Assembly (NCBI RefSeq): GCF_000702165.1
Contig: NZ_JNKU01000002.1
Span: 34,404 to 98,403 of the forward strand
Reading direction: 5' to 3'
Length of the DNA: 64,000 nucleotides
From: Sharpea azabuensis DSM 18934
GTDB taxonomy: Bacteria > Bacillota_I > Bacilli_A > Erysipelotrichales > Coprobacillaceae
In this document: one piece after another, positions 62,659 to 64,000 of the stretch
Position numbering within the stretch: the stretch's first letter is position 1
Layout of the letters: each line of letters starts with the position of its first letter
Notes under the pieces: generated by a model
The model's database searches: none
Told to the model about the DNA's origin: nothing
What the model saw: only the letters and a program-made list of their open reading frames with translations
Made by a program: the position numbers and the translations under genes

Positions 62659-63633
62659 ATGGAAAAAAGACTTGAATTAGCGAATTATACAATTGAAGAA
62701 ATCCAAGCCCTTTGTGGAGCAAATGAAGAAAACATTGCCATTCTTGAAGAAGAATTCAAGACGGATATTATTGTAAGAGGCAACGAGATCATCATTCAGG
62801 AAGAAAATGAACAACTAGAAGATGTTATTATGCATTTATTGAAGCTTATTCGTAAGCATATTCGTGTCTCTAAAAAAGAAATTATGAGTGCCATTGCGCT
62901 TAGTAAATCCAATCAGCTTAAGGATTTAGAATCTCTTTATTCCATCCAGATTGCAAGAACCCATTCCGGTAAGCTGATTACACCAAAGACAATCGGACAA
63001 AGAGATTACTATCTTTCTTTGAAAAATAATGATGTTGTCTTCGCAATAGGACCAGCTGGTACAGGTAAAACCTATCTTGCAGTTATCTTCGCCGTGCAGG
63101 CCTTAAAGAATAATGAAGTTAAACGTATCATCCTCACGCGTCCAGCTGTTGAAGCAGGGGAATCACTCGGTTTCTTGCCTGGTGATCTTAAAGAAAAAAT
63201 TGATCCTTACCTCCGTCCACTCTATGATGCTTTATATGATATGCTTGGCGTTGAGAAGACAGATAGACTGATTGAAAAAGGCATTATTGAAATTGCACCA
63301 TTAGCCTACATGCGTGGACGTACGCTTGATGATGCTTATGTCATTTTAGATGAAGCACAGAATACAACTAATAATCAGATGAAGATGTTCCTGACCCGTC
63401 TTGGCTTTAATTCTAAAATGATCATTACGGGTGATATTACTCAGATCGACTTAGCACATGGTGTTGAAAGTGGTCTGAAGGTTGCTGCAAAGCTTCTTAA
63501 AGGCGTCAAAGGCATCAAATTCATCTATTTAAGCGCTCTTGATGTCGTCAGACATCCAGTTGTGGCAAGAATTATCGAACGCTATGATGAAGAAGCAAAA
63601 AGAAGAGAAGAGCTCAGAAAGAACCGCATTTAA
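62659..63633 (+). CDS. phoH: PhoH-family ATPase
   Basis: The 324-residue P-loop ATPase has Walker A GPAGTGKTYLAV (about 135), the TRPAVEAGESLGFLPGDL stretch, Walker B VILDEAQNTT and TGDITQIDL. An N-terminal KH-like segment (about 25-70) suggests RNA binding. In Bacillus phoH lies beside ybeY and era, genes of rRNA processing; these are beyond the window here, if present. AGGAAGTG precedes the ATG. A terminator overlaps its stop. Confidence 0.92.
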   Translation: MEKRLELANYTIEEIQALCGANEENIAILEEEFKTDIIVRGNEIIIQEENEQLEDVIMHLLKLIRKHIRVSKKEIMSAIALSKSNQLKDLESLYSIQIARTHSGKLITPKTIGQRDYYLSLKNNDVVFAIGPAGTGKTYLAVIFAVQALKNNEVKRIILTRPAVEAGESLGFLPGDLKEKIDPYLRPLYDALYDMLGVEKTDRLIEKGIIEIAPLAYMRGRTLDDAYVILDEAQNTTNNQMKMFLTRLGFNSKMIITGDITQIDLAHGVESGLKVAAKLLKGVKGIKFIYLSALDVVRHPVVARIIERYDEEAKRREELRKNRI

Positions 63634-63648
63634 TGCAGTTCTTTTTTG
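63619..63648 (+). terminator. terminator overlapping the phoH stop
   Basis: AAGAACCGCAT (63619-63629) pairs with ATGCAGTTCTT (63632-63642) with one mismatch, then six T residues. A further hairpin (GGTGCTG/CAGCAC) follows directly. If it works, the genes to the right are not in the phoH operon. Confidence 0.75.
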
Positions 63649-63689
63649 GTGCTGTCAGCACACCAAACATATGTCTCTTCGTATTATAG

Positions 63690-63730
63690 AACTAGAAGTT
63701 ATTCAAGTAATAATTCTAGTTTTTTATTTT
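63690..63730 (+). terminator. terminator-like hairpin before the candidate RNA
   Basis: ACTAGAAGTTATT (63691-63703) pairs with AATAATTCTAGT (63709-63720) with one bulged G, then TTTTTATTTT. It closely resembles the hairpin at 63867-63907. No gene lies between phoH and the window end (367 bases). Confidence 0.7.
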
Positions 63731-63739
63731 ATCTAGATG

Positions 63740-63907
63740 TGATATCATTTCACTGAAGAGAAGTTAGTCATTATAACTTGAGACATCCATAAGGTAAGCT
63801 CGTAAACAACGATTGATAGCTATGACTATTAATGTATCGTTCTTCTCTTCACTAAATAAACGTACTGACTAGAGGTTGCTTAAATTTAACTTCTAGTCTT
63901 TTATTTT
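63740..63907 (+). ncRNA. candidate structured small RNA, about 150 nt
   Basis: An extended -10 box (TGA then TATCAT, 63740-63748) would start transcription near 63754. There TGAAGAGAAG (63754-63763) pairs perfectly with CTTCTCTTCA (63842-63851). AACGAT (63808-63813) pairs with ATCGTT (63836-63841) with an inner ATAG/CTAT, giving a junction-like fold. GACTAGAGGTT/AACTTCTAGTC (63867-63898) plus T residues ends the unit. No reading frame of note lies inside. The RNA class is not recognised. Confidence 0.5.
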
Positions 63908-63919
63908 GTAGGCATACAT

Positions 63920-63996
63920 TATAATAGACTTAAGAAAGCAGAGAGATCATGTCTTGGAAACACAGCTGTGATTTCGTTAAAAAAAGTTCTCTGCTT
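63920..63996 (+). other. promoter-like box and long-range pairing at the window edge
   Basis: TATAAT (63920-63925) has no good -35 box. Just downstream, AAGCAGAGA (63936-63944) pairs perfectly with TCTCTGCTT (63988-63996). This could be a second RNA, a terminator, or the leader of a gene beyond the edge. Too little is visible to decide. Confidence 0.35.
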
Positions 63997-64000
63997 CCTT

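Overview
The window is a 64 kb piece of a low-GC Firmicutes chromosome. Gene order matches Bacillus-type blocks (comN-recJ-apt-rel-hisS-aspS, murC-ytxG-ytxH-ccpA, truB-ribF-rpsO-pnp, rsmE-mtaB, lspA-rluD). Three T-box leaders, CIRCE elements and a CcpA-type regulator also point to Firmicutes. I see no sporulation genes, and many proteins have the look of the Erysipelotrichia (Catenibacterium/Kandleria-like gut anaerobes). That family-level placement is inference. Almost everything is on the + strand; only asnB and the cardiolipin synthase run the other way. I see no rRNA, tRNA, insertion sequence, prophage or CRISPR array.

Region by region. 1-5.5 kb: a truncated membrane protein, small membrane proteins, a hemolysin III homologue, the operon lspA-rluD-dCMP deaminase-PHP phosphoesterase, and two small unknown genes. 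5.5-9.2 kb: a T-box leader whose specifier reads as arginine (CGC), controlling a polar amino acid ABC transporter and a PLP aminotransferase. 9.2-18.5 kb: comN, a short recJ, apt, rel (ppGpp), a T-box leader, hisS, aspS and an Xaa-Pro-type peptidase. 18.5-26.8 kb: a DUF2207-like membrane protein, murC, ytxG, ytxH, ccpA, a CLC antiporter with fluoride-type signature residues, and a tyrosine T-box with tyrS. 26.8-28.4 kb: asnB on the minus strand.

28.5-35.1 kb is the least conventional part. A 925-residue Fe-S/FAD/NAD(P)H oxidoreductase, HypA, a polytopic membrane protein, a GntR/FCD regulator and two consecutive HypB GTPases form one cluster. No hydrogenase structural gene and no hypC, D, E or F is present. 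It looks like nickel (or other metal) insertion machinery recruited to a redox system I cannot name.

35.1-44.9 kb: truB, ribF, a CmpB-like membrane protein, an HD hydrolase, rpsO with a structured leader, pnp, maf, a 2-hydroxyacid dehydrogenase, an LD-carboxypeptidase and an MFS transporter. 45.0-50.8 kb: a TetR-controlled alpha-galactoside operon (TetR, GT-B-like protein, GPH symporter, GH36 alpha-galactosidase). Its promoter carries twin palindromes and a cre-like site. 50.9-64 kb: DAHP synthase, a HAD phosphatase, cardiolipin synthase, clpB behind two CIRCE elements, rsmE, an unknown gene, mtaB, a divergent MurE, deoC, rpsU and phoH. The last 360 bases hold no gene but contain two candidate structured RNAs.
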